From positions 444,734-508,733 of the forward strand of contig NW_003101673.1 of the NCBI RefSeq assembly GCF_000003855.2: a stretch of DNA of 64,000 nucleotides. Reading direction: 5' to 3'. The stretch's first letter is position 1; the number at the start of each line of letters is the position of its first letter. Of this stretch, positions 12,950-23,826 are shown in pieces. The notes below the pieces were generated by a model, which saw only the letters and a program-made list of their open reading frames with translations, had not been told where the DNA came from and made no database searches. Source of the stretch: Blastomyces gilchristii SLH14081 (Eukaryota; Ascomycota; Eurotiomycetes; Onygenales; Ajellomycetaceae). The translations under genes and the position numbers were made by a program.

Positions 12950-12979
12950 GCCGGCGTACGCCTGTAATCGTACGCTGGC
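12950..12979. repeat. GC-rich hairpin near W1 end
   Basis: gccggcgtacg (12950-12960), loop cctgtaat, cgtacgctggc (12969-12979): an 11-bp stem with one G/T position. The same hairpin, reverse-complemented and slightly mutated, is at 61767-61796 in W2. It lies about 20 bp from the element end, inside a GC-rich patch (12914-13000) that contrasts with the A+T-rich body. It could be an RNA hairpin in the LTR transcript or only an unmutated edge. Confidence 0.6.
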
Positions 12980-13000
12980 TCAAGTAATCTTTGAATCACA

Positions 13001-13014
13001 CGGCGGCCAGTCTA
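13001..13014. mobile_element. MITE terminus remnant between W1 and Z3
   Basis: cggcggccagtcta differs at one base from the end of the 506-bp MITE at 36824-37329 (cggcggtcagtcta). Z3 sequence resumes immediately after (attgaaag; uninterrupted Z has ctttcaat on the other strand). It is best read as a MITE in Z3 into which W1 jumped, leaving this edge; the rest of the MITE would be left of W1, outside the window. Only 14 bases support it. Confidence 0.5.
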
Positions 13015-13460
13015 ATTGAAAGATGTTTTCAATTATAGTATTTCATCTATCACTTCTAAACACAGTGAATGCTTTTCATCATCTTCTTATAAGTTTTATT
13101 CAAAAGTTTCAATCTTACTTTTACTTCTGACACTGAGAGATACTCTGTTCTCTATATCTGTTTAATATTCTGACTGTCTATTCTTCTATTTGAAATGTTA
13201 TCCGCGACATCACTGAATAATGAAGAATTATATTCATAATAAGTATAGAAAGAAGATACTTTTAAGATTACATTCTTTGCATTATTATACATGAATTCAG
13301 CAGTCAGAAGATATTTAGATCAATCATTCTGATAATATAAATAGAACACTTGAAGATGCTATTCTAATGTCTGATTCTGATATTCAGTCTAGTTATCTAT
13401 CTGTGAATGAAATACAGTGCTGAGAAGACATTTTATTATAAGATGATAGTAAAAAGCTGA

Positions 13461-15790
13461 TCAGTATTTACTGATGAAGAGAGATTCTTGATCTATTATC
13501 AATAATTTCAGAGCACTGTGATTATGAATGATAATATCTAAAAACAGGTCAGTCAATTCAGAGGCTTTAATCTTTTTATAAGTAGAGATATATTTTATCA
13601 TCTTTATAAAACAGTTGATAATAATCAAAATTAAGTTATATTCTTTGACTCTTATTAACTTCAGCAGATCAACTATGAAATTCATTAATAGAGTCTATTA
13701 TAAGCTCTTTGAAACAGACAGTGATATCAACTCACTGTATTACTTATACTGCAGAATCTTTATTCTTTGATAGATATTATAAGTCTTAATATACTCTTTG
13801 ACATCTGTTCAGAGCTTGTCTTAAATATATTTATAATATAGAAGCTTCTCAGCCTTCTCTAATCTGAAGTGTTCTGTATGAGAATTATTATGATAAATTC
13901 TTAATAACTTCTGATACACTGCTCTGCTACAAGAGATGAAGACTGAATTATTCAGTAGTAGAAGTTCATATTCTTCTAGTTATCAGTGACTTGATTTCTT
14001 AGTAATATCACTCTGCTCAGAGTCTGTCTTCTTTAAGTTTAAACTGAATTCTTTCTTCTTTAACTTCTGAATTTAAGCTGCAGTAGAGATGTTCCTCTTC
14101 TATAACTTATTAATAAATTTCAAAAGTAGTCAGATTGAGAGATTGTAGACTATTTTATTCTTTATCAATTCAATGATAGTAAGATATAATATGAGAAGCT
14201 TATAATCTTCAGTGTCAGTTCTCTGCAGAGACTCAGATTTTCTTTCATCTTCTATACTGAGCTATACAGCTATCTTATCAATACTATTTCTGAGCTTCAG
14301 AGAATCTCAATTCTATGCAGTCAGCTTCTTCTACAGTGATGACAGAGATTCTTTTATAGAATTCTTCTTCTTATTAATAATATTATAATCAGACTGTCTA
14401 AATAATATATCAGTGAGATTAAGTTAATCTGAACAGTATCAGATATAGAAATCATACTTTAAAAGCAGCTTTACTTATCTGACTTCATATTCTATCAAGC
14501 TCTTTATTGTCAAGAAGTAATGCAGATTTATATAATCAGTGAGAACTTACACTGAGTACTTACTACTCTGAAGATAATATCATCAGATCTTAAAGAATTT
14601 GACAATTACTAATATCTCTTAATTATAAGTATTATATCTTCTCTACATAAGTGATAACTTCTTGAAGAAGAAGATCACTGATCTTCATTCATAGTATCTT
14701 ATAAACTCTGTGAAAAAGTCTTCTCTCACAGATATTTCATTGTCTATATCTTCAGAATTTATTATTCTCTGATTCTTTCAATATTGAAAGACCTCTGATA
14801 TCAACTGTAAAAAGATTTCATAGATTTTATTTCTGAATACATTAGTCTTACACTGACTGAGTAAGTTAAGATTAAAGTGATTCAGTATTATAATATCTGT
14901 AAAAGCTTGTTTTAATTCTATAAATATCTGCATAGTATCTTGAGTAAGAATAAATGATTTTATTTTTCTATCTTTCACACTTCTCTTTAACAGATCTGTA
15001 AGAGAAACAGTAATCTGTGAATATGCATAGATGAATTATCTGTAGAAATTCACAAATTCTAGAAATATCTGCATTTTATGATACATCTGCAGCACTGATC
15101 AGTTCTTAATAACAGAGATTCAGCTTCTATTCATTGAAATGCTGTTCATCTTAATAATATAATCTAAGAAATCAATCTTCTGCATGTAGAATGAGCATTT
15201 TTCAGTATTTATATAGAGTTAGTACTGTCTCAAGTGACTCAATACTTCTTGAACATGAATATCATGTTCTTCCTCTATTTTCAAGAAGATTAGAATGTTA
15301 TTCAAGTATACTATACAGAAGACATTGACAAGGCCCTGCAGTGTCTCATTTATATAGATCTGAAAGATGACTGAAGTGTTACAAAGATTAAAAGATAAAA
15401 CAAGATATTCAAAATTATCATACTTGATATAAAAAGTTATTTTTTAAACATCATCTTCATTAACTCTGATTCTATGATAGATGTTCTGTATATTACTCTT
15501 TGAGAACATCTTTGCTTCAGATAATCAATTGATTATCTCATCAATTAATGATAATGAATAGCAAATTAGTAATTCTTAATCACCATCTTATTGAGATCTC
15601 TGTAGTCTATGTATAGATGTAGTGTACTGTTCTTCTTGAGTACAAAGAGTATGAGTGCCTCTGCCAGACTCTTCAATGAGTGTATTCAGTTCTTTGATTG
15701 CGCTTTCTCAAGATTTTTGCGCAGAACATTCAATTCCTTTACAGACAAGTTGTAAAGAGGCCCGTACAGCGCCGTTGCGCCATCTTCAAG
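13461..15790 (-). pseudogene. Z3 pol: RT, RNase H and integrase remnants
   Basis: On the minus strand: the RT core starts right after the deletion (a LYNLSVKELN-like segment at about 15740), the YxDD box reads YLNN at about 15300-15315, RNase H is open at 14978-14778 (starting MKDRKIKSFI), and integrase is open at 13685-13461 (starting MNFIVDLLK, whose Asn replaces the first catalytic Asp). Stops occur at expected Trp and Gln. The C-terminal chromodomain part is missing because the element is cut at 13015. Confidence 0.82.
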
Positions 15791-15810
15791 GCGGATCTTC
15801 GCAGTGAGTG
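15690..15810. other. Unmutated GC island on the Z3 deletion junction
   Basis: About 120 bp with many CpG (gcgctttctc, gcgcagaac, cccgtacagcgccgttgcgc, aaggcggatcttcgcag) inside an otherwise CpG-free element. It is centred on the join between gag (cttcgcagtg, antisense) and RT (aaggcggatctt, antisense). Z1, Z2 and Z4 carry the same RT segment fully mutated. Confidence 0.85.
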
Positions 15811-16640
15811 AAGAATCAGAACACTTAGAATTCTTCTTTACTTTCTTCACACTGAAGTCATCATAGTACTGTTTAGATCTGATTATTGATTACTTAGAAG
15901 AGATCTTATTAACCTTTTTCTCAGAGTATTGATTATTCAAATAGAGTCAGAAAGCTAAGTTGACAAGCTCAGTATAATTGATTAATAAACTCTGATACTG
16001 TGATATCATTATTGACACCTTGTGAGTCAGCTTCATGAGATAAAGCTGTGTTTTTAATTGATTTCAATCAGCAGTTAATTTCTCTCAATATTCTTCAAAT
16101 CTTGTATTGAAATCAGAAGAATTCTCATTATCTTATTAATATAATAAATTGAATCACTGCATCATTATAAAGTCTTGATTATGATAATCTTTAATTTAGT
16201 TCAGTAGAAAGTCTTTGAATTCTTTCTAAGTCATAACAGTATTGATATACTCAAGCTCTTTCTTCTTGATAACTTAAGTAGTTACAGAGATGTCTTCAAG
16301 AAGGTTGACAGTGTATATTACTTATATCTCATGAGTATTAAACTCACTCAGATTAAGGTGAAATTTTTATTTAAGAGTATAGATAAAGCTGTGAAATTCA
16401 GATAATATATTTCTCTTATAACTCAGAGAATCTCTGATCTTAATCTCTCTATCTCTATAATAGATATAGATGTATAGAGGCTGTGATAATAACAGAGCAG
16501 TTGAAGAGCTCATATCAAAGTATGCAGTAAGTTCAGAAATCTCGGATTTCTACTGAGATAGAGATATACATACTCTAGAAGATAATATGAAGTTTTCTTC
16601 AGAGAGTAAGATCAGATCAGTCTCAGCACAGATGTATGAG
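15800..16640 (-). pseudogene. Z3 gag remnant
   Basis: The minus strand reads the same gag as Z1, Z2 and Z4: it opens with an LYIYIYYRDRE-like segment (about 16480-16440) and continues through the capsid-like middle until the deletion removes the zinc knuckle. No long open frame survives. Identification is by copy comparison, not by an independent domain. Confidence 0.7.
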
Positions 16641-16702
16641 ATTATATTAGTCTATTAGAGCTTGACTGATTCAAACTTATAATCAGATTGAGTAATTTAA
16701 AT

Positions 16703-17245
16703 TGTAATATAACAGAACTGAAGTAATAACTAGTCAGTGATATTATATAGAGATAGTTGTTTGAGAAGCTGTATAAGTGAGCTTGACTATCTTACTTGAA
16801 TAGTGAGCTTATAGACTACAGAGTTATTATAAGAATATCACAGATACAGTACTTAGTATATTAAGAAGATTATATGAGAAATATAGTAACTCTTATCTAT
16901 ATTTTAGTAGAAGAAAATGAATCACTGAGTTCTTTAATGAAGAGTCAGCATCTAGTAATTCTATATAGATAATGAGTGAATACTCTTCTCTCATTTCATG
17001 AGTGAGAATAGCTGAAGTAATATCTCAGCAGAGTCTCACTGTTAAGAAAGAGTAATCTGCTGATCTTGTATAGAAGTGAGGTTCTTATATTCATCAATTG
17101 AATCTTTCTATAATATATCAGAATAATGTTATAGAGTGGTTGAAAACCAGTTTAAATAGTCTGTGAGATGAATGAAATCATCTGCAGAGAAGTGATGAGC
17201 TGTGTGAAACTGTAACAGAGTCTTGACACGGCCGGGAGTGTGACA
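16703..17245 (-). repeat. Z3 5' LTR (543 bp)
   Basis: On the minus strand it starts TGTCACACTCCCGGCC and ends ATATTACA; the length is identical to the Z2 LTRs. The outer edge (17210-17245) keeps CpG (gacacggccggg); the rest is fully mutated. A short A+T-rich leader precedes gag, and no classical tRNA-complementary primer site was recognised, perhaps because of mutation. Confidence 0.88.
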
Positions 17246-18230
17246 ACATCATTCTCTAGAGTGTGTACATCTCTATTTCAGCAGAAATCTGAGATTTCTG
17301 AACTTACTGTATATTTTAGTATGAGCTCTTTAATCATTCTATTATCACTGCAGCCTCTACACATCTATATCTATTATAGAGATAGAGAGATTAAGATTAA
17401 AGATTCTTTAAATTATAAGAACAATATACTATCTGAATTTCACAACTTTATCTGTACTCTTGAACAGAAATTTCATCTTAATCTGAGCCAGTTTAATACT
17501 CATAAGATATGAGTAATATATACTATCAATCTTCTTGAAGATATCTCTGCAACTACTTGAATTATCAAGAAAAGAGAGCTTGAGTATATTAATACTGTTA
17601 TAACTTAAGAAGAATTTAAAGACTTTCTACTGAATCAGATTAAAGATTACTGTAACTGCAGCTTTACAGCAGTACAGTATTTCAACTCATTATATTAATA
17701 AGATAATGAGAATTCTTTCAATTTCAATACAAGATTTAAAGAATATTGAGAGAAATTAACTGATAATTTAAATCAATTAAAAATACAGCTTTATCTTATA
17801 AAGCTAACTTATAAGATGCAGATAATAATATTATAGTATCAGAGTTTGTTAATTAATTATACTAAGCTTATTAACTTAGCTTTCTGAATCTATTTGAATA
17901 ATTAATACTTTGAGAAAAAGATTAATAAGATCTCTTCTAAGTAATTAATAATGAGATTTAAATAGTACTGTGACAGCTTTAGTGTAGAGAATATAAAGAA
18001 GAATTTCAAGTATTTCAATTCTTCACTCACTGCAAAGAAATATTAAAAAAGATTTAATAAAGATCTCTACTTCAAGTACAGAGCTAATGATTACTATACT
18101 AGTGATTATAAGAAGTTAAAGAAGAGAAGAAACTGAGAAGATATCTTTTCAAAGTTAACTTCTCTTCTGATAAATGTATCTGCAGAAGATAAAGAAGAGA
18201 AAGAAATGAAGAATTAATAATTCTCATATC
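17246..18230 (+). pseudogene. Z1 gag (capsid and zinc knuckle) remnant
   Basis: Open at 17240-17512, then broken by stops. It contains an LSLQPLHIYIYYRDRE segment and a capsid-like middle (FHLNLSQFNTHKI). A zinc-knuckle area near 18050-18115 reads LYFKYRANDYYTSDYKK, with Cys and His replaced by Tyr or similar. Expected role: virus-like-particle coat. Family placement comes from its position between LTR and pol. Confidence 0.7.
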
Positions 18231-18239
18231 TTCAAGTTT

Positions 18240-19542
18240 ATATTACAATTATAATAAAAATTCTGAATAAGAAGATATTAGTGAGATATCTACTCAACTT
18301 CAAAGTAAATATTAATTTCATATTCTATTTCTTTTCTTTAACAAAGAATTGAAAGAAGATAGATCTGTCAGATCATGTAAAATTTACTAATGAAATAAAA
18401 TGTTATTATTTTAACATAATTTAAGTGAAGTGTGTGATCACAGACTTAGAAGAAATCTTCAAGAAGAGCACTCTGCTTCTTCACATTATTAATATTATAG
18501 ATAAGAATGTCATTCTAGATCTCTCATAATTAAGAGAAAACAATTCTCTCATTAACTAAGTCACTCAGATGTGACAGTATTATCTCACTAATGAAGAGAC
18601 AGTGATAGAGAAATCTGAAGAGTTTCATCAGAAGAATCTTGAGAAAAAGATAGAGTTAATATACTATATAACAGATAACTGAGACTTGAAAATAGATAAA
18701 GAAGCTATTATTCTTACTGTAAGATTAGCAGCAGTATTCATTATTGAAGACAGATGAATAAGATATCTCTTTACAGATTATAAGAATGTCTTTTTAGAAA
18801 GAGAAGCAGTGAAGTTTTCTGATATCAAGATACAATATAAGATCTGTCTTGAAGATAATATAATAATGCTGTACAGATCTCTTTATAACTTGTCAGTAAA
18901 GAAATTGAATATTCTATGTAAATATCTTGAAGAAGTGTAATCAAAGAACTGAATACACTTATCAAAGAGTTCAGCAGAGATATTCATACTATTTATATTC
19001 AAGAAGAATAATAGACTATATCTATGCATAGACTACAGAGATCTCAATAAGATAACAATTAAGAATTACTATTCATTATCATTAATTAATGAGATAATTA
19101 ATCAATTATCTGAAGCAAAGATATTCTTAAAGATTGATATATAGAATATCTATCATAGAATCAGAGTTAATAAAGATAACATTTGAAAAATAACTTTTTA
19201 TACTAAGTACAGTAATTTTAAATATCTTGTTTTATCTTTTAATCTTTATAATGCTTCAGTCATTTCTCAGATCTATATAAATGAGACACTGCAGAGCCTT
19301 GTTAATGTCTTCTACATAGTATACTTAAATAACATTCTAATCTTCTCAAAAATGAAGAAGAAACACAATACTCATGTTCAAGAAGTGTTAAGTCACTTGA
19401 GACAGTATTAACTCTATATAAACACTGAAAAATGCTCATTCTACATGCAGAAGATTGATTTCTTAGATTATATTATTGAGATTAATAATATTTCAATGAA
19501 TAGAAGCTGAGTCTTTATTATTAAGAACTGATCAGTGCTGCA
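18240..19542 (+). pseudogene. Z1 pol, N-terminal part (protease and RT) remnant
   Basis: The protease region near 18290-18340 is mutated. The RT shows a CIDYRDLNKI segment (about 19020-19055), a KIDI-YHRIRVNK-like stretch (about 19130-19170) and YLNN in place of YLDD near 19321-19332. Both catalytic Asp codons are therefore lost, as in Z2, Z3 and Z4. The frame is interrupted by TGA and TAA at expected Trp and Gln. Y1 is inserted in the RT C-terminal part. Confidence 0.82.
19538..19542. repeat. Y1 target-site duplication, left
   Basis: ctgca, repeated at 36270-36274. Uninterrupted Z2 has a single ctgca at the matching place (about 47706-47710). Confidence 0.92.
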
Positions 19543-19762
19543 TGTAAGAGGTCTACGCTGAATAGATCAGTATAATATTTATAGATCTTATATAATAAAG
19601 TAAAAAACATTAGAGAAGGAAAGAAAGAGAAAGTGTGAAAATCAGTGATCAGAGTGAATATTTATACACATACATAATAATGTACACAGTGAAACTTCAG
19701 AGCAGAAGAATAGGAGTTTTCATACACAGTAAAGCTTCGAGATGAAAGAATAGAAATTCTGT

Positions 19763-19775
19763 AGGTTTTCAGCTG

Positions 19776-19776
<1 letters not shown>
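19763..19776. repeat. SINE2 target-site duplication, left
   Basis: aggttttcagctga, perfectly repeated at 20161-20174. The other Y1 LTR has a single copy near 36168-36181. Confidence 0.95.
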
Positions 19777-19809
<33 letters not shown>

Positions 19810-20160
19810 TTCCATTATACTCATATGCAAGCGGAGCTTATGATGAGTCCTTGCATGATGTTAAATACAGGCCAAGTGTTGATTATACAGGAGGAAATAC
19901 AGGTGTTGAGACCACGCCAAGATAACAAGAACATAGGAAATACAAAGGAGTGACAATTAGATACATGCGATAATAACTTCCTAGCCCAGGAACCTAGAGT
20001 GATTTATTGAAGCGATTTGTACACCTCTGTATTTATTAGAAACCTGAGGTGCTTGAGTTCTGGATTTAATGTATCCCCTGCGGGTTTCAAACTCACATGC
20101 CTTGGTTTCCCACGCCAAGGCGCTACCGGGTGGCCGCATTAACCATTCAGCCACTGAGGC
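19777..20160 (-). mobile_element. SINE2: tRNA-headed SINE (384 bp)
   Basis: Minus-strand SINE: a tRNA-like head at 20160-20075, a roughly 270-bp body, a 3' end reading TATAATGGAAGAA, then (TAA)n (19777-19806). The head has an A-box-like TGGCTGAATGG and a B-box-like GTGAGTTTGAAACCC (20082-20096), plus a strong GCCTTGG/CCAAGGC stem. It is the same length as SINE1 (43737-44120) and nearly identical apart from transitions. It keeps many CpG although its host LTR has lost them. Its end is nearly identical to the LINE 3' end, so the LINE is the likely source of its reverse transcriptase. Confidence 0.92.
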
Positions 20161-20174
20161 AGGTTTTCAGCTGA
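20161..20174. repeat. SINE2 target-site duplication, right
   Basis: aggttttcagctga, identical to 19763-19776. Confidence 0.95.
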
Positions 20175-20260
20175 GAATCAGTGACTGAGAATTGAAGTGA
20201 TAGAAATCTGTAAAGTGTAATTAAATAGTCTATATAATTGATTGAGCACAGCTCATCACA

Positions 20261-20283
20261 TTAGTCTCTCCTCTCTTTCTTAA
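20261..20283 (-). other. Y1 polypurine tract
   Basis: On the minus strand a run of purines (AAGAAAGAGAGGAGAGACTAA) lies directly next to the 3' LTR. It is the expected plus-strand primer. Y2 has the equivalent at 59950-59970. Confidence 0.8.
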
Positions 20284-20485
20284 TTATATGTAGCTCTTAT
20301 CAGTCAAGGGCTGCAGTCTTAGATAATACAGAACTCAGAGTTCAGATCAGATAATTATAGCTGACTCATTTCATAAGATATTATCAGCTGTAGCTATAGA
20401 GTCTCTTATTAAGAATATCTTCAATCTCTCATTTAAGTTTATTATCTTCTTCTATCATTTCTGACAGCTGTCAGTCAGAAGTCAG

Positions 20486-23446
20486 TTAAGAAGAAAATGA
20501 ATCAGTGATAGTGCAGCAGAGCAAGCTTGTATAAAAGATATTATAAATCTCTGATAATATATCAAGATAGTAGTTATGACTATCTAGAACTTCTATCATT
20601 TTATACTTTGTATAATAGTAATTCAGTGTGTGAGATGAATATATAATATGTATATTCTTAAGATTCAATCATATCAGATCTTCTATCTTATATTACTTAG
20701 TAAGATCTGAGTGAATATTAATTCAATCTTCTTAATTCTGTTTAATACTTATTATAAAGACTTCTGCTTAATCATAGATATCTCAGAGTTTTATTACTAT
20801 ATTATCAGCAATCTGAATCAGACTGCAGAGATTCAGTGTGAAATGTATAATCTCTAGAAGATTCAGTACTTTTATATAATATCTGTGTGTGAGAAAGAAC
20901 AGACTTATATTTATTAAAATAGCATCTTAATCATTGATAGTAACTTCAGTGTGTAGAAGAAGATTATATCAATTATCTTATAAGTGATTACAGAACTTAT
21001 AAAGATAATTCTTTACAGTCTGAATTATTCATTCTGATATACTATCAGTCTCAAAGTGATAGACAGTTGATAAATAGTATATAATCTTGAGAACTTGACA
21101 GATTCTTATTCAGAGAGTGCTTATGAATTGATAACTCTGATTCAATACTATAGATCTCAGTAATTTATATATCTGATAGAACAGACTTCTCAGAAAAGCT
21201 TCAGTAACTTATTTAATATCTATCTTATCACAAGATTTTAATATTATATTCTTACTCAATCAGTTTATAATAATCAGAATATTTCTATAATTCTTACTCT
21301 CAGAAAGATCAACAGTGAAGTTCATTATCACATCTTATCAGATTTTATCAGAAATATCAAGTGATTTCAGCAGATCTTTTCTACAGTTCTTTTACAAGAT
21401 AATAGAGAAATAATAGTTACAGTTTCAGATGAAACATCTGATGCTGTTTAATATCTCAGATTAGTAGAACTCTTAAGAGATTATTTAATACAGTTATTCA
21501 TAATCTGAATAACTAATTATATGAGAGTCATGTATCTCTTACATTATTCAGATGTGTAAGAGTTCAGAGTGAGAGACTCAGTATTATTCACAGAATTATA
21601 GAGTGTTATTATCATTGATTGAACATTCTAAGATGTTAATTCTTATACATAGTTCTGAGAAAAATCAGAGTTCTTCTTATTATACTGCTTCAGTGAGTGT
21701 TTAAAGAAGTTCATCAGTTTAAGCTGCTGTATATCATAGTTCATCTAATATAGATTTGAGAGAAGTTGAGATATCAGTGACAGTTCTAATTAAAGAAGTA
21801 TATATAGTGTCATAAGCTGTTTTATCTTGATTAACTAGTATCTTCAGATTCAAGAGCTGATGCTCTCAATTCATTCAGTGAGTAACTGTTACATTGAATG
21901 ATATATCTTACTCTTATTATGAAAGAACATCTGTCATTGAGTTCTGACTGTCAGAATGATAGTGTATTATAAAATGAAAGTAGCTTAAGAACTCAGATCA
22001 TTGTATCTATCATTTAGTAAGTTTACAGATAGTTATGAAGTACTTAAGATTCTTATAATCTGTGATTATCTCAAATTCAGAGATACTTCAGAGTTCAGAG
22101 TCTCATTCTTCTAGATAGTATATAATTATGAGAAGTTTCTTATCATAGATCTCATAGTTGTATTCAGCAGAACTCAGTTTCTTAGATATAAAGATGTATA
22201 ATTGTAAGATATCTTTATCATTATATTATAATATAGCTTCTTCTATAATATAGTCAGAGAAATCAGCTTCAATAACTATCTTATAATCAGAATCAAATAT
22301 TATCAGTAGAGAGATATTAATAAATATCTTCTTTATTTATATAAATGCAGCTTCAGTATTCACTGATTATTAAAATACTGAGTCTTTCTTAGTGAGTTCT
22401 ATAAGTGATCTTATAATATCTGAGAAGTTTTGTATAAATCACTGATAGAAGTTAGTAAATTCAAGAAAGCTTTATATATCTTTCACAGTACATGAAGTCT
22501 CTCACTTAAGAATAGTAGAGACTTTCTCAGAATTCATTTGAATTCTCTTATCAGCTTCTATGATAAAGTCTAGATATTTTATACTCTTGACTTTGAAATC
22601 ATACTTATCAATATCTATTGATAGTTCTGTCTCTGATAATCATTGTAATATCTTTCATATATGTTCTTGATATTCTTTTCTGAATCTATCAGTGACAATG
22701 AGAATGTTATCTAGATATACAGATACAAACTTATCAAGAAAATTTTAGAGTGCTCAGTTAATATACTTCTGAAATATACTGAGAGCATTAGCCAGTTCAA
22801 AGAGTGTGACTACTTATTTAAAGAGATTATAACATATTCAGAATGCTGTAAGTCATTTATCTTCTTCAGTAATACAGCTCTTATGAAATACAGTGATGAT
22901 ATCTAGCTTTGTAAATTATTGAGCTCATCTGATATATACTAGAGTGTCATTAATAAGAGATAAGAGATAATAATCTTTCTTTATCAATCTGTTCAGATCT
23001 CAATAGTTCACACAGAATCAGAGTTCTTTATCTGACTTCTTTATAAAGAGAATAGAAGCTGCAGTGAAAGAGTTACTAACATATATAAATCTCTTATTTA
23101 ATAGATTATTAAGGGTCTTCTGAAGAAGAAGAAGTTTATCTTGAGATATATTATAAAGAGAGTCTCACAGTAACTCAGAATTCTTATCATTCTTTTTTTC
23201 TAACTTGATACTATGATTCACTTCTGAGCTTTATAAAGAAGATATATTCATAATATTATCTTGTCAGAAGATATCTAGATATTCATAATATTATTAAGAG
23301 AGTTTCATGTAAGAATCTGTTATTATAGTATAGAATAACTTTTCTAGAGCTTTCTTAATATCAGTCAGACTGATAGAATAAATTGATATATAATTCTACT
23401 ATTAGTGATTTTCTCAGTAACTCTGTCAGTGATTTTGATGATGACT
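20486..23446 (-). pseudogene. Y1 pol: RT, RNase H and integrase
   Basis: Minus-strand conceptual translation gives, in order: RT (about 23130-22600) with a KKSDKEL-FCVNYW-LNRL segment and YLDN in place of YLDD (about 22700-22720), RNase H (about 22450-22050), a zinc region, and integrase (about 21330-20900) opening MNFTVDLSESKNY with Asn at the first catalytic Asp. The C-terminal part is open at 20668-20486. Many stops. Its 5' end is separated from protease and gag by LINE3. Confidence 0.85.
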
Positions 23447-23459
23447 TCTTTTTCAGAGT
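23447..23459. repeat. LINE3 target-site duplication, left
   Basis: tctttttcagagt, repeated perfectly at 34026-34038. Confidence 0.93.
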
Positions 23460-23826
23460 TATTATTATTATTATTCTTCAATTATAGATGTATGCAGTCA
23501 GAGACTATGACATCTACCTGAGAACCTTTAGTTCTCAGGGTTTTTCCTATATCTATAGAGTCAACTATTATACATTTATCAATTTCAGATATGCAAAATC
23601 AGAAAATTCCAGCTCAGAATACAAAAACTATTTACAAATTACAGTATTTCAACACCTTCTGATACTTTGAAACCATTTGAAAATATCATGACAAAGGAAA
23701 AGAGAACATAGTCTTAAAGATAGACACATTAAATAGATAGATAGAAAAGAACAGAAAGAAACAAGTTCAGTAAAGAGAGACTATAACAAAATAAAATTAT
23801 TAAAAGATAGTGTATAGCTGTTTTAA

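Larger units (their letters stand above)
3142..13000 (+). mobile_element. W1 3' terminal region / probable long LTR, split by LINE1
   Basis: With LINE1 (4331-11879 plus its TSD) removed, about 2.3 kb remain. They match, as reverse complement, 61746-64000 without visible large indels. The shared block ends in CA (gaatcaca, 12993-13000), and the W2 copy starts with TG exactly where host Y2 sequence stops, so this looks like an LTR end. Because it directly follows W1 pol, I infer it is the W 3' LTR, unusually long. Frames inside have coding-like runs (for example acidic EAEESDTETDIED near 12045-12100), so it could instead be an internal 3' gene region plus a shorter LTR. The left boundary is uncertain. 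Confidence 0.55.
13015..17245 (-). mobile_element. Z3: Ty3/gypsy chromovirus copy, 3'-truncated, with an internal deletion
   Basis: Minus-strand copy of the Z family: 5' LTR (16703-17245), gag, RT, RNase H and integrase up to the point where a MITE/W1 interrupts it. From the LTR start to the break it is 4231 bp, against 5028 in Z2 (44756-49783), so about 797 bp are missing. The missing part runs from the gag zinc knuckle through protease to the start of RT, with the junction near 15795-15799. Its outer end abuts Z1 gag at 17246, so it was inserted in Z1 in opposite orientation. It is heavily mutated except at its outer LTR edge and around the deletion junction. Confidence 0.9.
17246..19542 (+). 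mobile_element. Z1, first segment: gag to RT
   Basis: + strand chromovirus copy beginning abruptly in the leader/gag border where Z3 is inserted, and stopping in RT at ctgca where Y1 is inserted (same 5 bases at 36270-36274). It resumes at 36275. After removing Y1, MITE1 and Z4, Z1 from here to 59312 is 7177 bp, against 7171 for the same part of Z2. Its 5' LTR must lie left of the window. Confidence 0.9.
19543..20260 (-). repeat. Y1 3' LTR, interrupted by SINE2
   Basis: 320 bp after removal of SINE2 and one TSD copy (398 bp), equal to the other Y1 LTR. The inward end (20175-20260) is CpG-free, whereas the same bases at the outer end of the other LTR (36180-36269) keep gcgg, ggcgcag and cccgcc. 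The outer end here keeps ctacgctg. Confidence 0.92.

Noticed and set aside
20075..20160. Possible host tRNA gene (A and B boxes present)
   Set aside because: It is the head of a 384-bp unit with TSD and (TAA)n tail, has a second copy at 43737, and cannot form a normal acceptor stem; it is a SINE promoter.
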